DNA from: Acanthornis magna
Taxonomy: Eukaryota > Chordata > Aves > Passeriformes > Acanthizidae
Assembly (NCBI GenBank): GCA_036785705.1
Contig: JAWUZG010000001.1
Coordinates: 5,766,001 to 5,830,000, forward strand
Direction of reading: 5' to 3'
Length of the DNA stretch: 64,000 nucleotides
How positions within the stretch are numbered: the stretch's first letter is position 1; every line of letters starts with the position of its first letter. Positions 11,509-23,683 of the stretch are shown here, one piece after another. The translations under genes and the position numbers were made by a program. The notes under the pieces were generated by a model, which was not told the DNA's origin, ran no database searches, and worked only from the letters and a program-made list of their open reading frames with translations.

Positions 11509-14500
11509 CCCCAGAAAAAGTATCTTTGCAAGAAACAGTTTTATTGATTAGGGGAAAAGCAAGAACATTTTGAATTTTGCTTCTTTAGGTGGCAGAGCAG
11601 TTAGATGTTGATACTGAATCTGTTGTTTACTCTCATTCATGAGTTTACTAGGTTTTACTAAGGTCAGCATTTACTCTATGTTATTAAAGCACACTCAAAG
11701 GTTACATCTTCTATAATATTCCACATGATTAATCTGGTTACAATGAACTGAATATAAACTGATTGTCACAGGGAACTTTTAGGACATTTTTAAAGGTAAC
11801 CTAAAAATGTCACAGTGTTTTGCTTTCCCTTCTGTAATCAATATTACTTCGTAGAAGGAGAGATATTTTCTCATGCATTTTCTCCTTTATTTATTTTATT
11901 AATGTTATTTTAGTATGCTTCTATGAATGTTTGGCACACACTCCATTTCTCATGGTAAGAGTCTTGGAGGAGGCACATAGGCGGTTCAATACTCACGTTA
12001 TAGTCACACCTGAACAGGTAGCGACCTTTGACAGGAAACCAACATAGTGCCAGCCAGATTTCAGATTTATGGGTCTAGTTCTCCAGCTGCATCAGTTTAT
12101 AGGAGGTTTATATGCCTACAGTGCCTGTCTCTTGGTGCTGAACATAGCTTGAGGCCAGCTTTAATTGCCTTTCTAACATCAGTCTCTTCTTCATGAACCT
12201 TCTTCATTAACATTTTCCCTGACTTCCACTTCCAAGAGCCTAGAAAATGCTAGTTTTCCACCTTTCAGTCATGGAAGCATTAGACAAAACTGTACCTAAA
12301 TCACATTATGGTCTTGGCATATGGGGAATTTATATCTGAATTAGGCATTGAAAATGCACATAACTATTCTGACAATTCTAGAGCTTCTTCACGCGTGGTA
12401 TAACCTGAATCCATGCAGGTATATCACTGTGATCCCTGAGTGCCTGTAAATGTCTCTCCCATGACTATGTAGAGCACATGGTACCTATTTGCTTTGTTGT
12501 CACGTTTTATGGTTCATGAAGCTCCTTAGGATATGCCTTGCAATAAAAGTTCTATTTAAGAGATGATTGTAATTTTATATGTATGAATGTGCATATATAC
12601 ACAAACAGAGGAAGAGAGAGGAAAGGCATTTATTAGACATCATCTGCCTTCATGTGTACAGTCCCTGTCATTATGGCACTAAGGATTATCCAAAACATTT
12701 GTAAAATCTGTGGGAGAATGGCATAACTGTCAGGAATTTCCATGAGGTTCCTGTTGCCACATATCACTTCCTTTCTACCTCCTGGCTTTAGTTGACAGAA
12801 AGACTGCTGGATTCATTCATCCTCTTCTATCTTTTAAATCCTGCTTTGTTTACCTTTGCCACAGTGGTGGGAGGTGAGAGATGAAATATGTTCAGCAGCA
12901 AGAGACAGTCGTTGTAGGCATATACACCTCCCATAAATTGATGCAGCTGGAGAGCTAGACCCATAAAATTGTGCTGTGTGGGTGCCATATGGAAAAAGAT
13001 TCCATAATCTGTGAAGCATTTGATTTGTATTAAAATTGTCAGTATATATCTTCTAAACTTATCTCTAGAAATGAAAATTCCTTGTAATGTAGCAATATTT
13101 ATTTATTTATTTATTTTTAAGTTGGTCACTCACATGTTTCAGGCAATCACAGAAGACTGGAATGAAACTTTAATCAAAAAAAGCCAATTTACATTTACCC
13201 AAAAAGGATGCCCAGTAGATTTCTGGACAAATCCCATGTGAGAAGTTTTCTGTCACGATATTCATCATTCTCTGCCAAGCCTAATCATTCAGCTATTGGC
13301 TAAAAATAAGTCTGCTGCACCATGGTAACTGCCTAGCATTGCAAATAATGTTGCTTTTGAGATCTTAAAAGGTCAGCAGCAAAAAACACTAGGCCTTCTT
13401 CACTGTGATATAATTAAAGCAAAGTCATCAGCTTATTTGGGATAAGAAAAGAACCTCCTCTGACTCTCTTATGCTAAATAAATTGAGAAGCCTCCTTTCA
13501 GTAGCTTATTGTACTTACCCGTATGTCTTTGAATATTGCTTTCTCCAAAATTATGAGTTTGACTTAAAGTCTGACCCAGCCTCACATGCTGGCAACCTGA
13601 AAGAGCAAATGTAAAGAATGAAATATTTCATTATAAACATCCATTCCTGCCTGACCTTATAAGATATACCAAGAAAAATGGCTGAAAACCAAACCCCCCA
13701 ACAATTTAGTTACCAGCTCTGAAATGCTGACTTCCTGATAGTTGCTGTGAAAATGCCCAGGCTGCCCAACCAAAAACTGCCTCAACTATTCGCCATATGT
13801 GACCAAAGCCACAACTATGGGAAACAGCTTTACAGAAATTCTTTTCAGTACCTTCCCTTTTCCACAGCCCTTGCCAGCCTTCTACACAGTAGGATCCCTA
13901 GAAACAAGCTCCAAACCCTCTCCTTTTGACACATCCATGATGAACAGCTGTAACTCCTTAGGCACTGATTGCAGCTGCCTTGAGCTGCGCCATTGAAATA
14001 AACCAAGGAGGCAGCAAAAAATGGAAATATGTTTTGAATACATGGTTAGTGGTCTTCGTGCATCAGCTAGATGGGTGGCTTCCAATTTGTATTGCCGAGG
14101 CTGCTGGAAATCATGCACGAAACGCAAATCTGATCCGTTTATCACTGTTTTCACTCTGGAGTTATTTCTGGGCAAGGAAAAAGTGAAGAGACCAAACAAG
14201 ACTGTAATGCTCCCTTCTCTTTCTTCTTGGTTAAATTCTTTATTGATATCATTCCTAGAATTTTACTGTCTTCAAGGGAAGGCAGGCTGCATCCAGGAGA
14301 TCAAGTGGTGGACACGCTTATAACAGTTCTGTGCTATTTCATGATATTTGAAGAAGTTTAGATGCAGAGAGTAGAAGAGGCCCTTTAACATTGCTTTCTG
14401 GCTTGGCTAACTGGTAGGCAGGTGAGAAATAGGTTATGTCAGCTGAGAAGACTACTTTAGGAACAACACCTGTATTCTTTCCTGCTCCTGAGGTAGCTCA

Positions 14501-14733
14501 TAGAAGATGATGCATTGCGGCGTTGGTATATCCCACATCAGATTATGTTCTGATTTGAATTACTGGTGAAAAAGTGCTTGGCTGCAGGGAGCACAGCTGC
14601 CCTGAGCTCAGCTCGGTGCTTAGCAGAGTATCTGGGCAGGCTGAAGCCTGTACACAGTGTTTTATGGAACTCTGAGTTGGCTGCTTGTTCCCTGTGAGGC
14701 CTACAGCAATTCCTACCACCAACATTGAGAGGA
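11509..14733. other. Gene-free stretch
   Basis: No gene or dispersed repeat was recognised apart from the (ATTT)n array at 13096-13118. Overlapping short frames near 13.8-14.3 kb on both strands have no domain content. Confidence 0.55.
13096..13118. repeat. (ATTT)n microsatellite
   Basis: About five copies of ATTT ending in a short T run. Confidence 0.9.
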
Positions 14734-14774
14734 AATAAAAGACAACTGTGTGAAAAAAAAAAGAAAGAAAGAAA
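14734..14774 (+). repeat. AATAAA, A-tract and GAAA repeats; possible retroposed 3' end
   Basis: AATAAA at 14734-14739 lies 13 bases before a 10-base A-tract (14753-14762), which grades into GAAA repeats up to about 14774. This spacing is what a genomically inserted, polyadenylated mRNA copy would show. The 170 bases upstream are richer in G+C than the surroundings, but their translation is not recognised and I found no target-site duplication. Confidence 0.4.
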
Positions 14775-15458
14775 CGATAAAAGCTATTTGTAAAAAACAA
14801 TGCCCCACAGTGTTCTATTCATGGCACAAAATCATCCATCTGGGAAACCTTTGCATGATTATTGCTTGAAAACATTCTTCTTATCTGATCAAGTGTTTCT
14901 TAGGAATTTCTTCATAGGCTAGGGTCATAAGAAACTTCAGAGACGTGATCTTGCCTGGTGCTCAGCATGGCAGCCCCAGTCGAGAGAAATGATTGGCTCT
15001 AAACACGGGCAGCTCCTTTATAAACACATGAAAGGTATCTTTACTCCAGAAATTAAGCAAGCGATGGAGAAATTTAGTTTTATTTTGTGTTTCTATTTAT
15101 ATGAAGCAAGAAAGGTATTTCAATTCCTAACAGTTTATTTTACCCTTTCCTTTCTGGCAAGAGCATGTAATTCTTGCATTATTCTTCTTTCCTCTTCAAG
15201 TAATAGAAAGTATCTCACTTTATATGGTAATTTGCTTTTCAGTGGCTGAAATGCTTCTTCTGAAAAAACCTTTCAAGTAATTCTCTAGCAGGTTCAGGTG
15301 GAAAAGGGCCCATTGCTTCCCAAAGTAAAGCTGGCAGTGAAACATATCTAGTGCTAATTCTTGAGAGTGTAAAATGCTTCCAAAATATAACTTCTGAAGA
15401 AATCAGCACTGGGAAATAAAAAGACAACAGTGTGTTTTTTGGTTTTTGCTTTGGGTGG
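14775..15458. other. Unassigned spacer
   Basis: Nothing recognisable was seen. Confidence 0.5.
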
Positions 15459-15545
15459 TTTTTTTTGTTTGTTTGTTTGTTTTGTTTGGGGTTTTTTTGT
15501 TTGTTTGTTTTGGGGTTTTTTTGTTTGTTTGGTTTTGGTTTTCGT
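15459..15545. repeat. GTTT-rich simple repeat
   Basis: Alternating blocks of (GTTT)n and GGGG followed by 7 T (CAAA/CCCC blocks on the other strand). The pattern repeats about three times with variable spacing, so it is a compound microsatellite. It generates long meaningless low-complexity frames on both strands. Confidence 0.92.
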
Positions 15546-16602
15546 AAGAGAAATGGAAGAAGGACACACTGAGCTGTTGGTTTTCATATGGAGATATTTC
15601 TTGGTAAATTTGGGAAAATTGAATTTGTAGCTGGAAGATTAATAATTTTTCACTTTACTTAATTAGGAAGAGTGTTTTTCTTTGCTTTGTCTTCACTAAG
15701 CTATGAGCATGAGGTGTTAAAAGTTACCAAACAGTGAAGTAAATTAAAATAGACTTGTAATTTGTCATCATCACAAAACCAATATATGACAAAATTAAGT
15801 TCAGGCAAACGGGCTTTCTGCAGGATCAGTATGGCAGAAGCAAAACCCCATGAGGTTCATTGATGTGTAAAAGTGCAGTGACATTTTAAAAATGTGCACT
15901 GACTTTTTAAGAATACTCAAGCAGAGTGACTAGGAAAGAAACAGATATATCTATTAGGGTCCTGTGAACTAATGTTGCAGTCTGGTAGTGGATGGTGGAT
16001 TTAGGCACAGGCTCATATACTTCATTAAGAAATCAGTAATTTGCTTGTTAAGCTGAAGGCAAATTAAAAAAAAAAAATTTTTCTGCTTCTGGGTTGAGAG
16101 GTGAAAGTATAGGATTCATGATTAACTATGCATCTGCCTTCAATACCAGACTAAAAGCAATAACTTCTTCTCACCATATATAACACCTTCCAGAAAAGAA
16201 AATCACAGTGGTCAGCAAAAACTGTGTATCTTCATAATACTTCAAAGAGTTCTTTCCTAAGAAATACTATTTTCTCTATTTTACAGCTAAAAACCCAAAG
16301 CAAATAATAGTTACAGTCAATCTTCTCAGACATTAATTCCCTAAATTACTCCTGTTTGTCATTCTTCAAGTTTTATTCCAGCACCTGTCAGAATAGTAGC
16401 CAAGCTCCTCCCCTGCCAACCCAAAATGTTGGGTGTATTTCAGCTAGACATCCATAATTAGTACCTAAGTAAGCAGAACTCAAGTCATCTGCGGTTATTC
16501 ATCATTGAGCGATCAGGACATGCTCTAAAGTACCTACATTTGCATTTAGAAATCTTCTGGCAGAAGCCAAGTAAAAGAGGAAACTTTTGGGAGTGTCTCA
16601 AA
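15546..16602. other. Gene-free stretch
   Basis: No gene or repeat family was recognised. Confidence 0.5.
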
Positions 16603-16791
16603 ATGTCTGAGCCTGCATCTCACAAGCGCAAGGTCATTCTCCCTTTTGATAAGAAGGATGCAACAGTGCAGAGAATTACATTAGACAATGAATGGACCAT
16701 TAGGAATGTTTGCAAGTGATTTCAAATGAATATATTAAAATTTGTAATCAAGCGCATATTTCATACTTTGCTTTGGTACAGAACACAGTGA
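16603..16791 (+). pseudogene. Possible remnant of a pogo/Tigger-type transposase N-terminus
   Basis: An ATG with A at -3 opens a frame that runs to a TGA at 16717-16719 (38 codons) and then stays open in the same frame to a second TGA at 16789-16791. Across the 63 codons before the terminal stop there is only this one interruption. The translation begins MSEPASHKRKVILPFDKKDA and, around the stop, reads TIRNVCK, stop, FQMNILKFVIKRI. In the Tigger/jerky/CENP-B family the N-terminus has a basic KRK motif, a Leu-x-x-x-(E/K)K stretch and a helix-turn-helix of the form (V/I)C/A-K-x-F-x-x-x-x-x-x-V-x-x-I, and this frame shows a loose version of that order. The rest of a transposase and the terminal inverted repeats were not seen. 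An AATAAA overlaps the terminal stop (16791-16796). The family call is from motif order only and could be wrong; the single disrupted frame is directly visible. Confidence 0.3.
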
Positions 16792-17327
16792 ATAAAAAAA
16801 ATAAAATTATTTCTGTCATATTTGAATATTAAAATTAATTCTATTTATTTTACTTGCTATTATATTTCAGTGATAACTCTCTGGGTTTAAAGAACATTAT
16901 TACATGCAGGTATATTTTTGGCACATTTAGTATGGAAAATCTTTTCTGATCAAAGAAACTGAGCAATGGGCAAACTGGCTAGTGGAACCAGACAATGGAA
17001 TGCAAGGTGCTGATACAGATAATAATTCCTAACAGCTGCCCTACTCTTCTTAACATTGAAATACTCATCAAAAAGAAAGTAAATTTCAGAGATTCTGGGG
17101 AGAGGGGAACTTGTAGGGTAAATTGCTATCAGTCAATTTTCTCAATTTTTTGTTGGAGAAATCCCATGAATATTTTCAGAAATGGGCCTAAGTTGGTGAC
17201 CTGGAAAAAAATACAGTTACCTCTTGTTCTACTAATTAATATCCCTAAGCCCTTTAAAATCACCTGAATTATTGTGTCAGTTTGTTTCAAGGTGGGATAC
17301 CTGGCAGACATTTTTAAATAAATATCA
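16792..17327. other. Unassigned spacer
   Basis: AT-rich sequence with no recognised gene or repeat. Confidence 0.5.
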
Positions 17328-17600
17328 TGGAACCATAGAAATGCTGATCTAGTCCAACTTCCTGCTCAAAGTGGGAATATTGGCAACACTAACTTTCTGA
17401 TTAATATTTTTTTTCTCCTAATGTTTCAACTGAGCCTCCCAAGCTGTAATTTCTGTTGTTTGCCCTTTGCTTTGCTCTCTGCTGCTACCAAGACGTGTTT
17501 GGCTCCTCTGCCAGTGTAACTCCTGTTCATCTCCCGTATTTTGTGTTGTTGGGTCTCCCACTTTGGTTCCAACTCTGCCAAATCGTTCCACCACTGACTT
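17328..17600 (-). mobile_element. Decayed CR1 LINE fragment
   Basis: The plus strand shows a reverse-complemented CR1 tail: 'catggaaccatagaaatg', then 'gatctagtccaacttcctgc', and further on 'tctcctaatgtttcaactga' and 'gcctcccaagctgtaatttc'. The last two match the CR1 segment that normally reads 'ctccctaatgtctaacctaaacctccc..'. The order is right, but part of the middle is missing or too diverged to follow. The right end is approximate. Confidence 0.65.
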
Positions 17601-20600
17601 TGGTACGATAACAGTACATTTGAATAAGAAATCTCTGTCCCGTCAAATTATACAGCTACAAAAAGGTTTTAATTTATTTCTATAGGAACACATATGCCTG
17701 TACATATATACATGAAATTCATGTAGGTTTGTATAAAATGTCTTTCTTACAATATTGACAGCAATTGAAATTTTAGCCTGAAGTGGTCATTTATCCTTGC
17801 TGTTGGTGATGTCAAATGCATAACTTTCAGTTCATATAGTGTTTTTTTAAAATATATATTAGAACTGGAAACTATATAGAAACATAAACGTATGCATATA
17901 AACATACAGATGCTCATTCCATATGCAGTCCAGACATGCCAGGGCCTGAAATATTTTATTCAGGAAACAATTGCAGCATGAGATCTGTACATTTTTCCCT
18001 CTGACAAGGTTGCTTCCACGGCCTGAGCAAACTTTTGGCTTCACAGGCACCCAAGGAAACATGTGTAACTATTTGTGACTACAGTGGGAATCATTTTCCT
18101 CTGGGCAAACAGATTTTAGACTAAAGATGGACATCAGCCATGCAGATCAGATCCAAATAAGGATTTCAGAAGATTGAGACTTCCACTTACTGCATGTTGG
18201 ATCCAGGATTTTAATTTAATGCATTACAAAGATAGGGACTCTTTATGAAATACATATACTGATCCATCTGGATGTTATTTGCATCTGTGATTTAGTTAAG
18301 GATCTCATTTACATTTTATATTTGAATTCAAGAAACTCTTTAAAACACTTAGCTAAGTACCACTGGGATGGAGAAATCATTCCCCCAGAATAGTGTAAAA
18401 AGGCAGACTGCAGCAAAATTATAAAATTATCAAAATTGTTCAAGCCACTACAACAAAGTTTAATAAAAATCAGAAAAAAACTTGCTCAGAACAAAAGCCA
18501 CTTATAAAATGTGATGCAGTACATATTTTTTAGGTATGGCAAAAGAGTTTTGAAATCTTTGAATAGTAAAACACACATTGGTTTTGAGAAATAAGCCTAA
18601 TCTTTTCCTCCAAGTTTTTCTGTGGATGAATGAAAAACATAATCAATCTAACTTTTTGGTTACTCATGAGTACAGCAATGATCTTTTTTTTGTTGTTGTC
18701 CTGCACAAAACCAGACATTATTGTGTGCTACAAAAACCACATTTTTGTCTGGAGTCCAGAGGCTATGTTATTAAATGCTGAAGCAGAGACTAATATATAG
18801 GGAGAATACTTTAACATACATAAAGATTTTTTCCGCTAGAGAGGAGGAGTATGATAATGCCAAAATTTTCAATAGCAGAGCTTACTTTCCTTCATCATCA
18901 GAAAGATTAACATTTTTATCCTCATTTTACAGGGGGGTATCTAAAGTCAAGAAAAACAATGAATTCTGGTTACACTACAAAAATTGTCACTAATGCTGAG
19001 ATTAAGTATAACCATATCCCATGTGCCATGTGATGATATTTTTAGCATTTTCTTTAACCTTGCTTATTCTCAGACACTGTCAGTAGAAAGACAGTGCTAC
19101 AATAAAAGGTAGTAACTAATTCCTGGAGAAACCTAACATAGTAAAGGAAAATGCTATAAATCCAGTGAACCACACATTAAAAAGATCTCAGACTTTTCAA
19201 GGACATGAAAATCACGTGATATAACACGGCAGAATCCAGCGACTGTGCAGTTTCTCCAGGACAAAATGCTAGTTTGTGGTTTGCAGCAGCAGTTGTATGT
19301 CTTGCAAAGCAGCTTAGTGTGACTCATCAGATCCTTCTGAAACCCTACGCTAAATTGTAGCTTACTACCACAGAAATATTTTTTCAGTGTAAAATGTCTG
19401 TGTTTATCCACTTTGCACATCCTGTCCTCCTTCAATCCCATGGATGTGCCTCATGGCATTAGTAGCACATTTTAACTTGCAATGTGAGTTGGACACTGAT
19501 CTTGGTATTCTTTCTGAGATTAAATATCCTCTACATAGACAGCTATCCCCACTTATAGCTATTGCATTATATCTACAGCATAATTTTTAGAGTATAATAA
19601 TGTAATTCCATGACTTTTCATAATATCAGCATTGAAACAGGGAATATAAGAAGATTTTTGTGGGGACAGACCACTATTTAAAAGGATCAAAGATTATAAT
19701 TTATTTAGGATCATATGAGCAACACTGCACAAATTTAGAGCAAAATGATGATTTCTTTTCAAGAAATCCTGCAATCTTAATAGAAGGAATAACACACAAA
19801 AGAGAGAGCCCAAGGGAACAAAGAAATACTAATCAGCACCATGACTTGCAGTAACAATTGGCAACTTTGGTAAAGGTATGCATACAGAAGAGCAATTTTT
19901 TAAAACTATTTTTGTTTGTAAAGTTATTTACCCTCAGAAGAAAAAAACCCCAAAACAGCAAATAAAATCTATTAACAAAAACTCTGCATGTTAATTGCCA
20001 TGTTTTGCTTTATCTGTGATATTGTACTGAGATAAATATAGAGATATAATATTTAATTAGTATATACCTCAACACAAAGTAAGAAACTAATTTCTCAGAT
20101 TTAGATTATGAGTAAGAAAAAAAGCTCTGTTTTTCTGCATTGGTTTTGTCCTCAAATTTGATCAGAACTGATACTTCATGAACCCTCAAATTTTGGCCTA
20201 GGTATTTCTGAAGACGAAGAAAATAAGTTTCTAAAACTGGGAAAAATAACATACTTCATCTAATCCCATGAAATAGACAGAGTAAGACCTGCAAGTTAGA
20301 ACCAAATAATTAATTTCTACATCCATAAGATTAATATCATATAATGAAAATAAATCAAATGGAACTGTATTGATAAAAATACAGACATAAATGTATTGTT
20401 ATATGGTCTGGTCAGGAATAATTTCAACAACTTGACTTTTAAAAAATTATCTTGTTTTGTGGATATCAGCGAATTCTTGAGTGACTCATTTAATGAAGAA
20501 AGGAATTAACCACAGTATTTAAGTTCTCTTAAATTCTCATCTTACTTCACTTAACACACATTGAACTTGCTAGCTGATGTTGGCTTTTCTCTCATACCCC

Positions 20601-20937
20601 ATTTGATACCAATTTCAATTTGTCTCATACCTAAATGGACAGGTGCATGGTAGATTTTCCCTTACATAACTTAGAAGTGATACAGTTCAATAGATTTGTC
20701 TTTGTGTATTAGTTGTATCACAAAGCACTGAAATTGTCTAGATTTTCATGACATTTACTCCAGTTACTTTTAAGCAGTGAACAAACACAGCTGGGAAATA
20801 CAGTTATGAAAAATACACGGGAAAACTGCAGACAAAATCAATGGCTTGATGCTTTCTTTTCCCATTACAAACTACACCTTGCATGTTAAAATCATGAGAG
20901 ATCAGAGTGTGCAAAAGGATGTTGCACCATTTGGGGA
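17601..20937. other. Gene-free stretch
   Basis: No gene was recognised. A fragment near 18905-18955 ('tcctcattttacaggggg') has the look of a MIR core but is too short to call. Short frames on both strands have no domain signature. Confidence 0.55.
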
Positions 20938-21832
20938 AGTGCTGATTTGCTGGAAGGTCAGAAGGCTCTGAAGAGGGATCTGGACAGGAGGGAAAAATGG
21001 GCTGAAGCCACTTGTGTGAGGTTCAACAAGACCAAGTGGCTGGACCTGCTCTTGGGTCAAAAACAACCCCAGGCAGCCCTACAGCCTGGGAGAAGAGTGG
21101 CTGGAAAAGAACACACATCGGAAAAGGACCTGGGGTCAACAGTGACTGAACATGAGCCAGGTGCGCCCAGTTGGCCAAGAAGGCCAAGGACATCCTGGCT
21201 GTGCCAGCAATAGTGTGGCCAGCAGGACCAGGGCAGGGATTGTCCCCCTGTACTGGGCACTGGAGAGGCTGCACCTCAAAAACTGTGCTCAGTTCTGGGC
21301 CCCTCACTACAAGAAAGACATTGAGGCGCTGGAGTGAGTCCAGAGAAGGGAACAGAGCTGGGAGTGGTCTGGAGCACAAGTCTGATGAGCAGCAGCTGAG
21401 GGAGGTGCAGGTGTTTAGCCTGGAGAAAAGGAGGCTCAGGGGGGACCTTATGAATATCTACAACTGCCTGAAAGGAGGGTGCAGCCAGGTGGGGGTCAAT
21501 CTCTTCTCCCAAGTAACAAGATAGAATGAGAGGAAATTGTCTCATGTTATACTGGGGAGGCCTAAATTGTATATTATGAAATAATTATGAAAAGAGTTGA
21601 CAAGCACTGGAACACACTGCCCATGGAAGTGGTGGATCCATCACTGGAGGCATTTAAAAGGCAATTGCCCAGAGAAGCTGTGGATGCTTCAAGTGTTCAA
21701 GGCCAGGTTAGATGGTGCTTTGAGGAACCTGGTCTAGTGAAAGGTGTCTCTGCCCATGGCAGGGGGATGGGAACTACATGATCTTTAAGGTCTCTTCCAA
21801 CCCAAGCCATTCTATGATTCCATGATCCTGTG
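20938..21832 (+). mobile_element. CR1 LINE, 5'-truncated, with decayed pol remnants
   Basis: This is a sense-strand CR1 of about 0.9 kb. The first two thirds encode the C-terminal part of the CR1 reverse-transcriptase ORF, spread over three frames. Frame fragments at 20947-21213, 21152-21337, 21171-21524 and 21587-21781 carry blocks typical of that protein: EGQKALKRDLDR and RFNKTKW, then [16 protein letters not shown] and [14 protein letters not shown], then [13 protein letters not shown] with [21 protein letters not shown] and LFSQVT, and finally KHWNTLP. The need to switch frame shows several indels, so it is a dead copy. The 3' end has the avian CR1 signature 'cccatggcagggggatggga', 'ggtctcttccaaccc' and octamers 'attctatgattccatgat'. 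It is 5'-truncated, as most copies are. No target-site duplication is expected for CR1. Confidence 0.97.
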
Positions 21833-21833
21833 T

Positions 21834-21945
21834 GGGGCTTAGGGATATGGTTTAGTGATGTGCTTGGCAATGTCAGGTTTATGTCTGCACTCAATGATCT
21901 GAGAGGTCTTTTCCAACCAAAATACTTCTATGACTGTATGATAAT
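21834..21945 (+). mobile_element. Second CR1 3' tail, different subfamily
   Basis: Immediately after the first CR1, 'tagggatatggtttagtgat', 'gtgcttggcaatgtcaggtt', 'tcaatgatctgagaggtc' and 'ttttccaaccaaaatacttc' form a second complete CR1 3' tail in the same orientation. It ends in degenerate octamers 'ctatgactgtatgat'. Its wording matches the tail type of the copy at 3668-3972 and differs from the tail of the copy directly upstream. It is therefore a separate, very short insertion (or the older copy into whose tail region the larger one inserted). Confidence 0.85.
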
Positions 21946-23683
21946 TACTTAATTGAATTCCCACCAGAAATAATGTCAAGATGAAAAGAAATATAGGGAA
22001 AAGAAAGTTGGAGAAGCCAGAGGTTAAATCATCCCCTCCCTACAGGCCTTCTTTGAAGAGAGTGAAGGCAGAAAAGTAGCAACTGCAGGAGAATTTTGCT
22101 AGTAAAAAGTTTTCTCCAGAAGGGAATTGAGATGGACTGAGTGTCTGTATCTGTTCAATGGTTACAGAAATTTCCTTAGAGGATATGGACATCTATCTAG
22201 TTCTAAGCTAAAAACTGAATGCTTCATGACATGAGGTTGAATTGTGGTTTCTATGGGTCTGTGCATGAAGAGTAGGGAAGGCTGCTCAGGGCTGAGAATA
22301 GAATCGTTCTTTTTATGCAGTGTCAGCACATTAGCAAGAAATAGACATCTGATGTTCATTATTTCATTGCAGGAATTTTTACAAAGAAAGCAAATTATTT
22401 TATATGGTACAATGCATCCAGCAACGTTCTTGCTTAGAACTGGTAGAATGGAGTCTGGGGAAGGATCTGTTTTAGTATGACAGTCTGAGGCCTCAAAAGC
22501 TTGAAGTAAAGCTCTGTGATCATTTTTGAAGGAAGTTAGCATTAGTCAGAGAGTGTGTTCCTTCCTCCAAGCGGTTACTACACATCTCAGAGGATGTGCA
22601 GCTGAGAGCAGGACGCCTGTTGTCAGCTTGTGGAGCTGGCATAGCACTTCTGCAGTGACACAAATCCAGGGGGACCTTGGAGAAACTGAGCATGAACATA
22701 CATTTTAGGAATGACTGAGTGGGAGTAGAGTGTTTAACCACACCCACCCTCCATATTTAAAGTCATCAAACTGAAAACACCCAACGAAAACAAAGCACGG
22801 GCCATAAATTCAAACAGTTCGGTAAAGATTTAGATTCCCTAAGTTTTATTTCAAGCTGACAGACCAAGAAATTCCTACTGACTTGTGTGCTATAGCAATA
22901 AAACCACTACTCACGCAACAGGCAGAGGTTTGATAGTGAAGCTTGCTTCTTCCATCATACTTCAAATGCAATTGTTCCAGGCACAAACGAGTTCCCTGTA
23001 TGGCAGTTGGCTGCATGAAGCAACAACAGCCCAGCATCAATATTGTAAAGGCAGCTGGGGCACCCACAGAGCTGTTGTTATGGCTCTGGACCTGACCACT
23101 TGCTGCAGCATTTGGTGTTCTCATTCTGACACTCCATGACTCAAATCACCTCAAGTAAACTGAGATTGTTTCATGGGGCTCTGTGAAGACTGAATGTCTG
23201 ACCTTCATTTCCAGGTTGCTGGTGATGATTTCATCAGCTCTCTGTGCCACACAGGGCGCATCCACTCTCTGACCACACTCAGACCCAATCCACAGGTGAC
23301 TGTCAAGACTGGACTCTGTTTATTGCAGGGTAAGCTGCGTGGAGATGTTTTTCTCTTTTGGAGTAAGAGACAGAGAGAGATCACTCTATGTTTAGCTGCG
23401 TTGCTCTCGGCATGGGCAGAGAGGGAAGGAGAGAGCATAAGATTATCTAAAACAGGGCTGCCCTCAGATATGTGTTCATTGCCAGGGCATGTCAGTAAGG
23501 ATTAAGCACTGTTAGCATGGCAGTTCGCACAGCTGCTTGAACTTAGTGTCATCTCATCTATGGCTTTTGGGGGAGATGTGGAGACCTCCAGCAGTGAAAA
23601 TAAATGTCTGTGGCATTCAGTGAGGAAGTGTTACTCTTGGTTAAACTCTCCTGACCTGAGCAAAGCTTTGATTTCAGCCTTGA
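21946..23683. other. Gene-free stretch
   Basis: No gene or repeat was recognised. Frames of up to 126 codons (minus, 22162-22542) have no domain content and overlap frames on the other strand. Confidence 0.55.

Noticed and set aside
15354..15630. Frames rich in Lys/Thr/Gln (minus) and Phe/Cys/Val (plus)
   Set aside because: Produced by the GTTT/CAAA simple repeat.
18905..18955. MIR-like core 'tcctcattttacaggggg'
   Set aside because: The match covers fewer than 40 bases and the flanks do not continue the consensus.
20947..21781. Several plus and minus frames of 60-118 codons
   Set aside because: Plus-strand frames are fragments of the decayed CR1 pol ORF, and minus-strand frames are its shadows. 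They are not separate genes.
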